In this document: positions 15,964-24,160 of the stretch, piece by piece
How positions within the stretch are numbered: the stretch's first letter is position 1
How the letters are laid out: each line of letters opens with the position of its first letter
DNA from: a virus
Reading direction: 5' to 3' (one strand)
DNA length: 33,524 nucleotides
IMG/VR virus record: IMGVR_UViG_3300028840_004237
Coordinates: 1-33,524 of that record
Notes under the pieces: model-generated
What the model was told of the DNA's origin: nothing
The model's database searches: none
What the model saw: the letters and a program-made list of their open reading frames with translations, nothing else
Translations under genes and position numbers: made by a program

Positions 15964-17226
15964 TTATGGAGTGGTTGTTGCTGATGCATTCGATAACGCA
16001 AGACAACAAAAGTCTGTGTCATAACTAAACGCCATTTCAGCATCAAGACGCCACGCGGTATTTGATTCAGCCAAATCACTGTCAAGCGATAATCTAAGAC
16101 TATCAACTCGAGTTAATACATCTTGTTTAGATGTTTTTTTGACCATAGGCATTAATGTAGACGACTCAATTCCTCGAAGTGCCGGAAGCGGAGGAGTCGC
16201 AACATGTAGTCCAAATTTAGAATATGCGATATTTCCAACGTATTTCCAAATAAGGCTTACATAACTATCTGCTACTATCTGGCGATCAACATTTGATACA
16301 GTAGTTAACAGTGTTGCTGGGGTAATTGGCTCTGATAATGTTAAGGTAACATCTCCTGCTCCATCCGCCTGTGCGTCTACTGCAACAGTATTACTGTATG
16401 TAACAGTAAGAGGCGATCTATAGGCATCTACCCAAAAATACGTCGGGAAATCTAAAATAGTCCCTTTGTCAATATAGGTATTTGCAGGAAGTCCTTTTAA
16501 AGTAATCGTTGAGGTTCCAAGAACATCAAGTGGAACATCAACTTTAACCTGCACATTTGTAACGGCACTTAGATCATCCTGATTAACAAATGCAGCGATA
16601 TCATTTTCCTCGAAAAACGTCATGCCTGATAAGGAACCTAGCGTTGCAGATCTAAGAATCTCTGTGTTAATTGGCGTATTAAATGAATCAGAAAGTGAAT
16701 TGCGCAGTGAATTAGCATCATCATTAGCTAATGCTAAATATATTTCACTTCCAGTTGCCCGCATTTTGCGAAGCAAAGTAATGACGCTGCTAATATTCGA
16801 ATAACTTGATAAATTACCCGACACAACCGGCGTGTGATGCGTTAGTTTCCCAATTGCACCCGATGCGATTTCTCTATTCATGCCTTGCAAAATATCTTGT
16901 GCAGCTGGACGCGCAACCCTTTCCTCAAAATCATGAATAAAACGAGATGGGTCTGTATCGATATATTCAACAAATTCAGAAAACTGGGGGAGAATCGTCA
17001 TCGTCTCAATTCTATCTTGAATAGGCGACGTACCTCCAAGAGATTTACCGCGCTGCAAATAGCCACGATTCGCTTTGCGATAACTTATAGTATTACCCGG
17101 TTCATATGTTTTTTGCGTGAATTGTCCTTCGTAACTGCGGTCAGCAGTTGCTAAGAATGTAGAATCTGTAGTAAAAAATGCTCCGCATCTTGCGACAAGA
17201 TCGGAAATTTCAAAAGAGTTTGCCAT
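15964..17226 (-). CDS. major capsid (coat) protein, P22 gp5-like
   Basis: 420 residues from the ATG at 17226 (MANSFEISDLVARCGAFFTT), the start having AGGG upstream. P22 coat is 430. The order of N-arm, then the long-helix region (PGNTISYRKANRGYLQRGKS, EFVEYIDTDPSRFIHDFEE) and a later telokin-like insertion (AVDAQADGAGDVTLTLSEPI) agrees with the P22-type coat fold. HK97-fold proteins of this group need a scaffold, which is encoded just upstream. The gene lies between a hairpin over its ribosome site and a strong terminator, both consistent with tuned high-level expression. Confidence 0.75.
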   Translation of the reverse strand: MANSFEISDLVARCGAFFTTDSTFLATADRSYEGQFTQKTYEPGNTISYRKANRGYLQRGKSLGGTSPIQDRIETMTILPQFSEFVEYIDTDPSRFIHDFEERVARPAAQDILQGMNREIASGAIGKLTHHTPVVSGNLSSYSNISSVITLLRKMRATGSEIYLALANDDANSLRNSLSDSFNTPINTEILRSATLGSLSGMTFFEENDIAAFVNQDDLSAVTNVQVKVDVPLDVLGTSTITLKGLPANTYIDKGTILDFPTYFWVDAYRSPLTVTYSNTVAVDAQADGAGDVTLTLSEPITPATLLTTVSNVDRQIVADSYVSLIWKYVGNIAYSKFGLHVATPPLPALRGIESSTLMPMVKKTSKQDVLTRVDSLRLSLDSDLAESNTAWRLDAEMAFSYDTDFCCLALSNASATTTP

Positions 17227-17229
17227 CTT

Positions 17230-17261
17230 AAAAGCCCTCAAAAAATAACCCAAAGGCTTTT
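17230..17261 (-). promoter_or_regulatory. hairpin overlapping the coat ribosome-binding site
   Basis: On the minus strand AAAAGCC (17261-17255) can pair with GGCTTTT (17236-17230). The GAGGG ribosome site of the coat gene (17239-17235) lies at and inside the 3' arm. The hairpin also has a U-rich 3' end, so it may attenuate transcription as well as limit coat translation. Confidence 0.4.
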
Positions 17262-17271
17262 AATTGAAATA

Positions 17272-18081
17272 TTATTTTCCGCGTAATCTCTTTAGCGTTT
17301 TAAAATAAGCATCGTCGGATGAAACATAATCGCCATAGACTGCTGCATTTCCTGCACCTTCTATTGCTAATGTTTTAACTTCTGAATTGCTTTTTTTATC
17401 CGCTATAGATTTTTCAGCATCTTCATATTTCACTAAAAGCCGCCAAAATTCTTGTTCGACTTCGTCTTCCGGCAGACTTTGAAGATGCTTAATTTTTTCA
17501 GGATGGTTTTTACCTATTTTGTAGAGTATTTCTGGCGAATTTTGATGCTTTTTGCAAATTTCCATCAAAGATGGAATTTTCTCTAAAGTCGGATCAACAT
17601 TTTTCACCATAACATCGTTGAAATCATCAATCGTGTCAGCTAAATAGGTTACTTTTGACAAAAGTTTTCTATCTCTATCTTGTATTTTTTTTGTTATTTC
17701 TTCTTTTTTTGCTTCTGAAACAACTTGCAGTAATTTTCTTTTAAATTCATCATCATTTTCATTACTAGCATTATTTGTTTGGTTATAAGATAAATTATTG
17801 CCAGCTAACCTATTTTGCAGATCAGTAATTTGCTGTTTAAGTTCATACAGCATATTATCTGACTGCGATTTATACCGTTTCGTTACATTCTTAACGGCTT
17901 TATCAGCAGCACTTCTCTTAATGCGTTCAACATCTTCCTCTGAATAGGTCTTTTGTCCTTCTGAAAAATTATCATCTTGCGTGTCTTCCGAAATAATTTC
18001 GTCGACATTATTTTCTGCATTATCTTCTGCTGCATTTTCTTGCTCGCTCGCCGTTGCAGATGGCTCTAAATCTTCGATCAT
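17272..18081 (-). CDS. scaffolding protein
   Basis: 269 residues (P22 gp8 has 303). Very acidic N-terminus (ENAAEDNAENNVDEIISEDT), central charged coiled coil (SDNMLYELKQQITDLQNRL), and a helical C-terminus ending in basic residues (DDAYFKTLKRLRGK), which in P22 is the coat-binding helix-turn-helix end. Position between portal and coat is the P22 position. It would direct procapsid assembly and leave before packaging. Similarity is by composition, architecture and order; no motif is strictly diagnostic. It has its own promoter at 18145-18172. Confidence 0.75.
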   Translation of the reverse strand: MIEDLEPSATASEQENAAEDNAENNVDEIISEDTQDDNFSEGQKTYSEEDVERIKRSAADKAVKNVTKRYKSQSDNMLYELKQQITDLQNRLAGNNLSYNQTNNASNENDDEFKRKLLQVVSEAKKEEITKKIQDRDRKLLSKVTYLADTIDDFNDVMVKNVDPTLEKIPSLMEICKKHQNSPEILYKIGKNHPEKIKHLQSLPEDEVEQEFWRLLVKYEDAEKSIADKKSNSEVKTLAIEGAGNAAVYGDYVSSDDAYFKTLKRLRGK

Positions 18082-18144
18082 ATTATACCTTTTGTCATAT
18101 AATTTTAAAAAAATAGACTCGCCGTATGGTAAAGGCTGACAATT

Positions 18145-18172
18145 AGTATAATAATTTTTAATTGTTTGTCAA
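18145..18172 (-). promoter_or_regulatory. strong sigma70-type promoter for scaffold-coat
   Basis: Minus strand: perfect TTGACA (18172-18167), 16-base spacer, TATACT (18150-18145). It sits in the 94-base gap between portal and scaffold genes. AATT-flanked partial inverted copies (TGACAAACAATT and AATTGTCA) straddle it and could be an operator, but this is weak. Confidence 0.7.
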
Positions 18173-18175
18173 GTA

Positions 18176-20170
18176 TTATACAGTTTTAATTACTGATCTT
18201 TGATAATCAAGGAGGGCTTTGCGTATTTCAGCTTCGGCTTTTATCAATTCTGCATTATGTTTGTTGTCTGTATCTCTCGCATCAGTTTCAGCGCGAAGCA
18301 TGTCGGCATCTGCTTTTTTTAGATCAGCAAATACGCGCTGTTGTTCTAAGTCTAGCTTTTTCTGCTGTACCATCATTTGCTGTTGCTGCTGCTGCTGCAT
18401 TTGCTGCTGACCTTGACCGCTTAATGATGCTTGTAATGCGATTAATGATGATTGTGATAACATTCCAAGACGCTGCTGTAAGACATCCCTAATGCTGCTG
18501 TCCAAGAAACGCGGATATTGATCAGCAATAAGTGAAAATAATTGCGCTGCATTACCAGAAGCCATAACCATAGAATTAAGTTGATTTAATTCATTCGTTC
18601 TTTGCGTTCTAAAATTAGCTCCGCTAGATACTTCTACCTGCAATGAAGCAAAACGCAAAAGTACCTCATTTTCATTAGGATTAAATTCTTGTATATCTGA
18701 TGAGCCGTCTTTATTTCTAATCCTTAATTTTCGTTCTGTATTATAAATGTACGGAATAACATCAAATACAATTTGCGCTCCCTCTCTGATTGCGTCTAGC
18801 GCATTGTCAAATAAAATTGAGTTAGACAGATCGCCTTGGGATATTTTCCGCTCTATCGCAACACCGCTTACCTCATTACCTATCTCACCTCGGTTTGCTT
18901 CGAACATTCCGAATGCTTCTTTAATGTCTTGGAGGGTTGATTCATATTGTTGCAAAAAAGATTGAGGAATTTCGGGCATTGCCCATCTTTGCGGCATCAT
19001 GCCAGTTTGCATGTCTGGATTAAACGCCATAAATCCTTGTATTTGAGAAATATTTTTTACCGTATCTTCGCGGCCAAGAATATTGTCCGGAGTGCCGACT
19101 ATAATTTCTCTGCGCAATGTGCTTATTGTGTGCGCCATTTCCGACTTTAGATAATTTAGATATCTCTGCGGGTCTTTAGCAAATTCAACGGCACTTGTGG
19201 TTATTTGTTTACCATCATCATATCTGCTGTCTCCATCACAAAAGACAATTGGCAATCTAGGAGAGTTCCATATCTCTTGATCTAATATTCTGCTTCCAGC
19301 TATCTTATAGTGCGTAATAACATCATCCCTTTTTACTTTTTCGTCGATTACTGTTACAAATCCAGCCATATCTCCTTGTTCTTTCATCTGATTATCTATT
19401 ATCTGTTTAAAATCTTTCCATTCTGACTCTTTTACAACCATATTGTTAGACAACAAAAGATATTTGACTTGTTTTTCGCTCCGTTCGTAATAGTCTAAAA
19501 TTAATACATTATCATCAAACGCATCACCATTAAAACAATTCATAGGTATGAATAAATCTTGCGCAGGCTCATATCCGAATTTTGACTTGAACATGGCTTT
19601 ATTCATCCAACTACAAACACCAGCAAATTGCCCATCTGTTTTGGTTGCTTTTTTGGCAGCCGGATCAAAAAATGCTGCTCTTGAATCTGGTAAACTCATA
19701 TACCGAACTGTTTTCAGGAATGGATTAAGTCTGTCATCGTCAGCGTAGATCGCAAAAACGCCATATCCGCCCAACACAGCGTTGCGAAACATTTCTTGGT
19801 ATATTTTTTGTACATTGCTCTCATGATGAATCTGTCGCATTAGATCAGTTAGAAAATCTAACTTATCTTGCGTTAACGGCTTACCAGCAAGTCTAACATC
19901 TCGTAATTTATAATCCGGTCTGAACGATCTAAATTCGCCAGCGATATATCTATAGAACGAATATATCTTGTTAACAGTAATTGTAGGCTTCTTAAGATCA
20001 TGCTGCACAGCTCTATCTTGATCTGTCCATTGCTGACCGTAGGCGAAATTTATTGAGTTTTGATAACGTTCATTATTATCCGAAAACATCGAATGCCATG
20101 CAGTAATATTGCGCGTAATATGATCAACAAAATCTCTATCTTGCTGAATTTCTTTAGAATTTTTTGGCAT
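18176..20170 (-). CDS. portal protein, P22 gp1-like
   Basis: 664 residues from the ATG at 20170, which has GGAG 9 bases upstream and starts 2 bases after the terminase stop. The longer frame would overlap terminase. The N-terminal section RYQNSINFAYGQQWTDQDRA then KPTITVNKIYSFYRYIAGEF is the hallmark of P22-type portals, as is NEVSGVAIERKISQGDLSN (about residues 425-445). The C-terminus has a Gln-rich stretch (about 583-603) and a 60-residue charged helix, matching the helical barrel of P22 portal (725 aa). Twelve copies would form the DNA channel and packaging motor dock. Confidence 0.85.
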   Translation of the reverse strand: MPKNSKEIQQDRDFVDHITRNITAWHSMFSDNNERYQNSINFAYGQQWTDQDRAVQHDLKKPTITVNKIYSFYRYIAGEFRSFRPDYKLRDVRLAGKPLTQDKLDFLTDLMRQIHHESNVQKIYQEMFRNAVLGGYGVFAIYADDDRLNPFLKTVRYMSLPDSRAAFFDPAAKKATKTDGQFAGVCSWMNKAMFKSKFGYEPAQDLFIPMNCFNGDAFDDNVLILDYYERSEKQVKYLLLSNNMVVKESEWKDFKQIIDNQMKEQGDMAGFVTVIDEKVKRDDVITHYKIAGSRILDQEIWNSPRLPIVFCDGDSRYDDGKQITTSAVEFAKDPQRYLNYLKSEMAHTISTLRREIIVGTPDNILGREDTVKNISQIQGFMAFNPDMQTGMMPQRWAMPEIPQSFLQQYESTLQDIKEAFGMFEANRGEIGNEVSGVAIERKISQGDLSNSILFDNALDAIREGAQIVFDVIPYIYNTERKLRIRNKDGSSDIQEFNPNENEVLLRFASLQVEVSSGANFRTQRTNELNQLNSMVMASGNAAQLFSLIADQYPRFLDSSIRDVLQQRLGMLSQSSLIALQASLSGQGQQQMQQQQQQQMMVQQKKLDLEQQRVFADLKKADADMLRAETDARDTDNKHNAELIKAEAEIRKALLDYQRSVIKTV

Positions 20171-20172
20171 AA

Positions 20173-21573
20173 TTAAAATCTCCAAGCTCGTACAATTTTG
20201 TGTCTATCTCGTGTATTAATGTTAGGCAACGCATAACCGAATTTATCGCATAAATAGCGTAATCCCTGCGAGGTTGTATCAACACAATCGTCATGTTTGC
20301 CAGCGGGAAACGATGCTAGCTCATTAATATAATCAGATACCCAGCCAGCAGTCGTAGGCAAATAAAATTTTGCTGTGTCGAATATATGCGTTGTACAATG
20401 TGCGCGTGCTACTTTGTCTTTGAGGGGTTTTACCGGCATGATTGGATAATCTTTGCGCAGGTCTCTATTTAGCATTACCCCTGCACCTTGTGATTCAAGC
20501 ACTATTTTGTGCGGGCGATATGTCTGTGCATAAGATATTATCATTGACTTAAGATCGTCATAGCTCCAATGCCCTTTTGCCAAATCTAACCCGTAGTAGC
20601 AGCCATCTTTATACATCATCGTCTGTATTACACTGTAATCATTTCCTTCTTTGCCTCCGAATGCTGTGTCTATCGATAATATGATATGTCCGTCTAATGC
20701 TGGTCGCTTATCATAATATTGGATCATAGAGATATCATATACAGCACCAGTCTCGGATGTTGGTCTCTGTTGGAAAAGCGCAGAAAATTCTTTTGGAAAA
20801 AGCGCCCGCTCACGCTCTAAAAAGTCTACGTCATATCTATCAGCCCATAATGCATCGCCAGCAGCTCTGCCCAAGATGTCATTATCTCCAGCGATAGCAG
20901 GCAGATTAACAATTGTCCACTCGTCGGCTTCATCGCTTGCCAAGATTCGTCCAGCTAAGTCATCCTCATGCCATCTAGTCTGTATTAATATTATTGCACG
21001 ATGGGGTGGCTCTCGGCGTGTGCGTATGTCCATACTATAAGCTTGCCATATCTTGTCTCTATATACTTGGCTATACGCCTGCTCTGCTGACTTGATGGGG
21101 TCGTCAATGACTATTAATTGACCGCCCTTGCCTGTGATACCGCCGTTGATGCCATAACATCGGTACATCCCGCCAGCCTCAAGCTGCCATTGCGCAATCC
21201 TATCACAACGCTTGTCAACTAGTAGATGACGCTCTCTTGCTATACGTCTGGACGCTCGACTAAAATCATCTGCAAAGCCTTGCGTATGTCCTATAACTAA
21301 TACATTGTGCGTTGGGTATCTCTCAAGCCATCTGACAGGTAGTCTTATTGTTGCCATGGCAGATTTACCATGACGCGGTGGCATCATGATCATTAGTTTG
21401 TTTATTTTTTGATCGAGCAGATCGTCTAATTGTTTGGCGAGGTAGATATGATGGGGTTGACGCCAGTCATAGTCCTGATCTATTGCCTCCAGATAATCTG
21501 TATAATTCTGCTTAGCCCGCTGTCTGCGTCTACGCTCATAGACTAACAGCCCATAATCACGCGCTGTTAGCAT
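20173..21573 (-). CDS. terL: terminase large subunit
   Basis: 466 residues. The ATPase domain has Walker A PPRHGKS (65-71), Walker B LIVIDDP (153-159) and the coupling segment QTRWHEDD (198-205). The RNase H-like nuclease has Asp302 in LSIDTAFGG, Glu360 and the HDDCVD motif (427-432). It packages DNA into proheads and makes the terminal cut. The PPRHGKS form and QTRWHEDD put it with terminase_6/COG5410-type large subunits rather than P22 gp2 itself, so the packaging module is mosaic. The start overlaps the small-subunit stop by 17 bases. Confidence 0.9.
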   Translation of the reverse strand: MLTARDYGLLVYERRRRQRAKQNYTDYLEAIDQDYDWRQPHHIYLAKQLDDLLDQKINKLMIMMPPRHGKSAMATIRLPVRWLERYPTHNVLVIGHTQGFADDFSRASRRIARERHLLVDKRCDRIAQWQLEAGGMYRCYGINGGITGKGGQLIVIDDPIKSAEQAYSQVYRDKIWQAYSMDIRTRREPPHRAIILIQTRWHEDDLAGRILASDEADEWTIVNLPAIAGDNDILGRAAGDALWADRYDVDFLERERALFPKEFSALFQQRPTSETGAVYDISMIQYYDKRPALDGHIILSIDTAFGGKEGNDYSVIQTMMYKDGCYYGLDLAKGHWSYDDLKSMIISYAQTYRPHKIVLESQGAGVMLNRDLRKDYPIMPVKPLKDKVARAHCTTHIFDTAKFYLPTTAGWVSDYINELASFPAGKHDDCVDTTSQGLRYLCDKFGYALPNINTRDRHKIVRAWRF

Positions 21574-21994
21574 CTACACGCCTACCAGTAAGGAGTCTGT
21601 CAATATCATCATCAGACAGATTGTCGACTTGCTCCGCCGTTAGCTGATGATCTATAGATATATGATCGCGTGTGTCGTATAGCTTGCCGATCGACTTGCC
21701 TAGATAGATATATATTGGCACATTAATTATCAACTCATCGTCTTTAGTCGACTCTAGATGTCGCCTGCCGAATTGCATATACCAACTATGCCACGCTATA
21801 TGTGCCCTGTCCATCGCATCTCGCCATTCCGCGTGATCTTTGGCCCAAACTGTGCATGTTGCAGTTGATATACCGATACGATGTAAGCACTCCTTGATTG
21901 ATAGTCCCTCTGAACTCCATTCTACTATCTTGTCGCAATATTCCGGCGCGTATTTGCTCTTACGTCCACCGAACTTAGCTGGTGTATTACGCAT
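21557..21994 (-). CDS. terS: terminase small subunit
   Basis: 145 residues from the ATG at 21994 (MRNTPAKFGGRKSKYAPEYC), chosen because GAGG lies 6 bases upstream. A start at 22006 would lack a ribosome site. Residues about 20-55 (KIVEWSSEGLSIKECLHRIG then ISTATCTVWAKDH) are a helix-turn-helix typical of small terminases that recognise the pac site. A linker and a charged C-terminus (LSDDDIDRLLTGRRV) follow. Position directly before terL confirms the assignment. Confidence 0.75.
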   Translation of the reverse strand: MRNTPAKFGGRKSKYAPEYCDKIVEWSSEGLSIKECLHRIGISTATCTVWAKDHAEWRDAMDRAHIAWHSWYMQFGRRHLESTKDDELIINVPIYIYLGKSIGKLYDTRDHISIDHQLTAEQVDNLSDDDIDRLLTGRRVDANSA

Positions 21995-21995
21995 T

Positions 21996-22190
21996 TTATG
22001 CCTCATTACTAGCTACAGCGTCTTTCTTCTTTTTGGCTTTTTTTATAGGTTTTACTATGCGCTTAGATGCCGGCAATAAGCTATAAGTAATCTCTACAGG
22101 CTTGTCTGCACGATCCATGGCTTTCAAGATGTCGCGCTGGTGTTGCAGCACGATGTTTTCTAGGAGATTGATTTTATTAGTATTTGTCAT
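21996..22190 (-). CDS. small hypothetical protein, 64 aa
   Basis: A helical, basic protein (KINLLENIVLQHQRDILKAM) with a Lys-rich C-terminal stretch (PIKKAKKKKDAV). The ATG shares bases with the stop of the preceding small gene (TAATG) and the stop lies 1 base before the terminase small subunit start, so it is translationally coupled in the packaging operon. The family is not recognised. A DNA-binding accessory to packaging is possible from charge and place only. Confidence 0.55.
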   Translation of the reverse strand: MTNTNKINLLENIVLQHQRDILKAMDRADKPVEITYSLLPASKRIVKPIKKAKKKKDAVASNEA

Positions 22191-22291
22191 TATTTAGAGC
22201 CTCGTTTTGATAATTTTTTATACAATTCTTTGAAACGCCCCCCTTCACCTAATTTAGGTTTTTTAGCCTGTTTTCTTGCGCTTTTAGCCAT
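22190..22291 (-). CDS. tiny basic phage protein (KPKLGxGxRF family)
   Basis: A 33-residue protein, MAKSARKQAKKPKLGEGGRF then KELYKKLSKRGSK. The KPKLGxGxRFKxL pattern recurs in tiny basic proteins next to phage packaging genes. AGGTGA precedes the ATG at a good spacing. It is the first gene of the leftward operon and its stop is shared with the next ATG. Function unknown. Confidence 0.6.
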   Translation of the reverse strand: MAKSARKQAKKPKLGEGGRFKELYKKLSKRGSK

Positions 22292-22322
22292 ATTTCACCT
22301 CATTTTTGACCAAAATAATGAA

Positions 22323-22351
22323 ATTCTGCCTGAAAATGTACTTTTAGTCAA
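22323..22351 (-). promoter_or_regulatory. candidate promoter of the leftward late operon
   Basis: Minus strand: TTGACT (22351-22346), 17-base spacer, CAGAAT (22328-22323), 31 bases before the first leftward start. The -10 is only a four-of-six match, so it may need an activator. Confidence 0.4.
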
Positions 22352-22452
22352 GTTTTTTTGCACAGGAAGCGAGTCAATCTTATCTAATTTTTCCTACATT
22401 TTATTCTGCAAATTACCCACAAAAAAATAATCAAAAAAATTTTAAATCCCCA

Positions 22453-22480
22453 TTGACATGTATGGATTAAGTGCTATTAT
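22453..22480 (+). promoter_or_regulatory. strong rightward extended -10 promoter
   Basis: Perfect TTGACA (22453-22458), 16-base spacer, TATTAT (22475-22480) preceded by the extended -10 element TG (22472-22473). The expected start is near 22487, just before a 7-bp inverted repeat, ATGATGC (22489-22495) and GCATCAT (22508-22514), that would form a 5'-end hairpin or an operator. It drives the accessory/LRR region. Confidence 0.75.
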
Positions 22481-22490
22481 ATTGCTAAAT

Positions 22491-22531
22491 GATGCTGTAA
22501 TTATGCTGCATCATAACTACTTATAAGAGGA
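22491..22531 (+). repeat. 41-bp leader duplicated at 23103-23143
   Basis: The 41 bases before the 22539 gene, from GATGCTGTAATTATGCTG to the ribosome site AAGAGGA, are repeated exactly before the first LRR gene at 23103-23143. The second copy lacks the promoter. It shows that the two genes were joined to the same leader by duplication. Confidence 0.9.
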
Positions 22532-22538
22532 TATTATT

Positions 22539-22766
22539 ATGAGCAATTTAAAACCTGACTTGCGCAGAGTGCGTTACAGAATTAGCTCTAGCGCGAAAGA
22601 TTTTTCCCACCGTGGACTTTTCCATGAGTTTATATCTCAAACAAATAGATATGGAGATCCTATCATCGGCTATTCAACTGCAAATGAGATTTTTGCGCTC
22701 ATTGAAGATATTGATAGTGGAGAATGCAAATTGATTCGTATAGATAATTTTAAATTTACCAACTAA
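22539..22766 (+). CDS. small accessory protein, MSNLKPDLRRVR family
   Basis: 75 residues, unrecognised. Residues 1-12 (MSNLKPDLRRVR) are shared with the 55-residue protein at 23743-23910, whose remainder is different. The body contains a compact beta-type stretch (YGDPIIGYSTANEIFALIED) and ends FKFTN. It is the first gene behind the strong rightward promoter with an AAGAGGA ribosome site, so it should be abundant early after infection or in lysogeny. Confidence 0.6.
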   Translation: MSNLKPDLRRVRYRISSSAKDFSHRGLFHEFISQTNRYGDPIIGYSTANEIFALIEDIDSGECKLIRIDNFKFTN

Positions 22767-22778
22767 GAGGATATTACT

Positions 22779-23099
22779 ATGAGCACAAAAAATATTTCAG
22801 GCGCATCAGAGGATGATTTCATTCGGTGCGAATTAATAATTAGAAAAGATCAAAATAATATGGAAATACAAAAGATTATAACCAATACAATAAAAGACGT
22901 AATAAATTTATGTTTAACCGAGCAATATAAATATAACTGCTTGCCAGAAATTATAGAAACAACATTTATTATAAGTGACTCCGATCCCGTTCCATATATT
23001 CGAGATTTAAAATTTTCTAAAAATTCAATATCTCAAATTGAAGAACATTGCGTATCGGCTGTAAATTCTATTCTTAATTCAATTTTCAAAGAGGACTAA
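22779..23099 (+). CDS. hypothetical accessory protein, 106 aa
   Basis: Unrecognised, predicted mixed alpha/beta (CELIIRKDQNNMEIQKIITN, then FIISDSDPVPYIRDLKFSKN). AGAGGA precedes the ATG. It lies 12 bases after the previous gene. A 57-base piece of its coding sequence (22981-23037) is repeated at 23604-23660, where it forms the foreign 3' end of the first LRR gene in another reading frame. Confidence 0.55.
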   Translation: MSTKNISGASEDDFIRCELIIRKDQNNMEIQKIITNTIKDVINLCLTEQYKYNCLPEIIETTFIISDSDPVPYIRDLKFSKNSISQIEEHCVSAVNSILNSIFKED

Positions 23100-23150
23100 A
23101 ACGATGCTGTAATTATGCTGCATCATAACTACTTATAAGAGGACATTATC

Positions 23151-23633
23151 ATGAACATCGACGAACTGAAAGACATATTGAATAGTGATTTAGCACAACT
23201 TAATTTAGCATGTGAAGATATCGGCGATGAAGGCGCGAAAGCCTTAGCCGATGCGTTGAAAGTTAATGATACTTTGAAAAGGCTTTATTTAGATAATAAT
23301 TCAATCGGAGCAGAAGGGGCGCAAGCATTAGCCGAGGCGTTGAAAGTTAATAAAACTTTGGAAATGCTTGATTTAGATAATAATTCAATAGGCGATGAAG
23401 GAGCGCAAGCATTCGCAGAAGCTTTGAAAGTAAATAAGACTTTGGAAAGGCTTCATTTAAGAGATAATTCAATCGGCGATGAAGGAGGGCAAGCCATAGC
23501 AGAAGCTTTGAAAGTTAATGATACTTTAGAGCTGCTTTATTTATTTGATAATTCAATCGGAGCTGAAGGCGCGCAAGCATTAGCCGAGGCTTTGAAAGTT
23601 AATCCGATCCCGTTCAATATATTCGAGATTTAA
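23151..23633 (+). CDS. LRR cassette 1 (ribonuclease-inhibitor type), truncated chimera
   Basis: 160 residues. An N-terminal cap (MNIDELKDILNSDLAQLNLA) is followed by about four 28-residue repeats of the form LKVNxTLxxLxLxxNSIGxE then GAxAxAEA, the ribonuclease-inhibitor class of LRR (alternating strand and helix, horseshoe). The last repeat is cut after LKVN and continues as PIPFNIFEI, encoded by a copy of sequence from the 22779 gene in a different frame. The C-terminal cap seen in other copies (DFKFSD-RV-C) is missing. It is presumably a protein-binding scaffold. There is no signal peptide or membrane segment, so it would act in the cytoplasm. Confidence 0.75.
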   Translation: MNIDELKDILNSDLAQLNLACEDIGDEGAKALADALKVNDTLKRLYLDNNSIGAEGAQALAEALKVNKTLEMLDLDNNSIGDEGAQAFAEALKVNKTLERLHLRDNSIGDEGGQAIAEALKVNDTLELLYLFDNSIGAEGAQALAEALKVNPIPFNIFEI

Positions 23634-23660
23634 AATTTTCTAAAAATTCAATTTCTCAAA
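23604..23660 (+). repeat. 57-bp copy of 22981-23037 at the end of LRR 1
   Basis: Starts CCGATCCCGTTC and ends CAATTTCTCAAA. It differs from 22981-23037 at two positions. It replaces the end of LRR cassette 1, marking a recombination junction at 23603/23604. Confidence 0.9.
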
Positions 23661-23742
23661 ATACAGGAGGGCAAAACAGCGGTTATTAGATGATATTATC
23701 ATTAAAATTTTTTTAATTATTACTAAATAAGAGGATATTACT

Positions 23743-23910
23743 ATGAGCAATTTAAAACCTGACTTGCGCAGAGTGCGCACAAAAGATTGTCAAAATTACT
23801 ATTATTTTCATCATGTTGTTGCATTTGGAGATTTACTTATGGTTATCTGTGAAGATGATAACGGATTTTTGCACAGTCTGCCAATGTCTGCAATTCAATT
23901 TATTTCTTAG
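23743..23910 (+). CDS. small accessory protein, MSNLKPDLRRVR family (second copy)
   Basis: 55 residues. The first 12 residues and their DNA are the same as in the 22539 gene. From residue 13 the protein is different (TKDCQNYYYFHHVVAFGDLL then MVICEDDNGFLHSLPMSAIQ). It has a good ribosome site, AAGAGGATATTACT. This is a second example in this region of a conserved 5' end joined to a different 3' part. Function unknown. Confidence 0.6.
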   Translation: MSNLKPDLRRVRTKDCQNYYYFHHVVAFGDLLMVICEDDNGFLHSLPMSAIQFIS

Positions 23911-23921
23911 GAGGATATAGT

Positions 23922-24143
23922 ATGCTTGATTTGGACAAACTTAAAAGATATGAAGAAGTTGGAGAGAAAAGCATTCGAATAATGAGAGATTTAGAGAGGG
24001 CTTTTTTTATGCAAATGATTGATGCTCCAACATGTAATCTTTGTATTGATTTTAAGGAAACGATAAAAGAGATTTACGGGACTCTCGAGGAACTAGCTCT
24101 TATTTACAATAACGATAATGAATTAGAGAATGCACCTTTTTGA
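23922..24143 (+). CDS. small helical protein, 73 aa
   Basis: Unrecognised acidic helical protein (MLDLDKLKRYEEVGEKSIRI) with two cysteines in APTCNLCIDF, a CxxC pair that could bind metal or form a disulfide. GGAGG lies upstream of the ATG. A 20-base internal segment (24064-24083, coding KEIYGT) recurs at the 3' end of LRR cassette 2 (24924-24943), where the following 61 bases have been lost. Confidence 0.55.
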   Translation: MLDLDKLKRYEEVGEKSIRIMRDLERAFFMQMIDAPTCNLCIDFKETIKEIYGTLEELALIYNNDNELENAPF

Positions 24144-24160
24144 AATAGTTTAATATTTTA

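Noticed and set aside
22230-22430. Plus-strand 66-residue frame in the divergent promoter gap
   Set aside because: It overlaps the well-supported tiny minus-strand gene and the leftward promoter and has no ribosome site.
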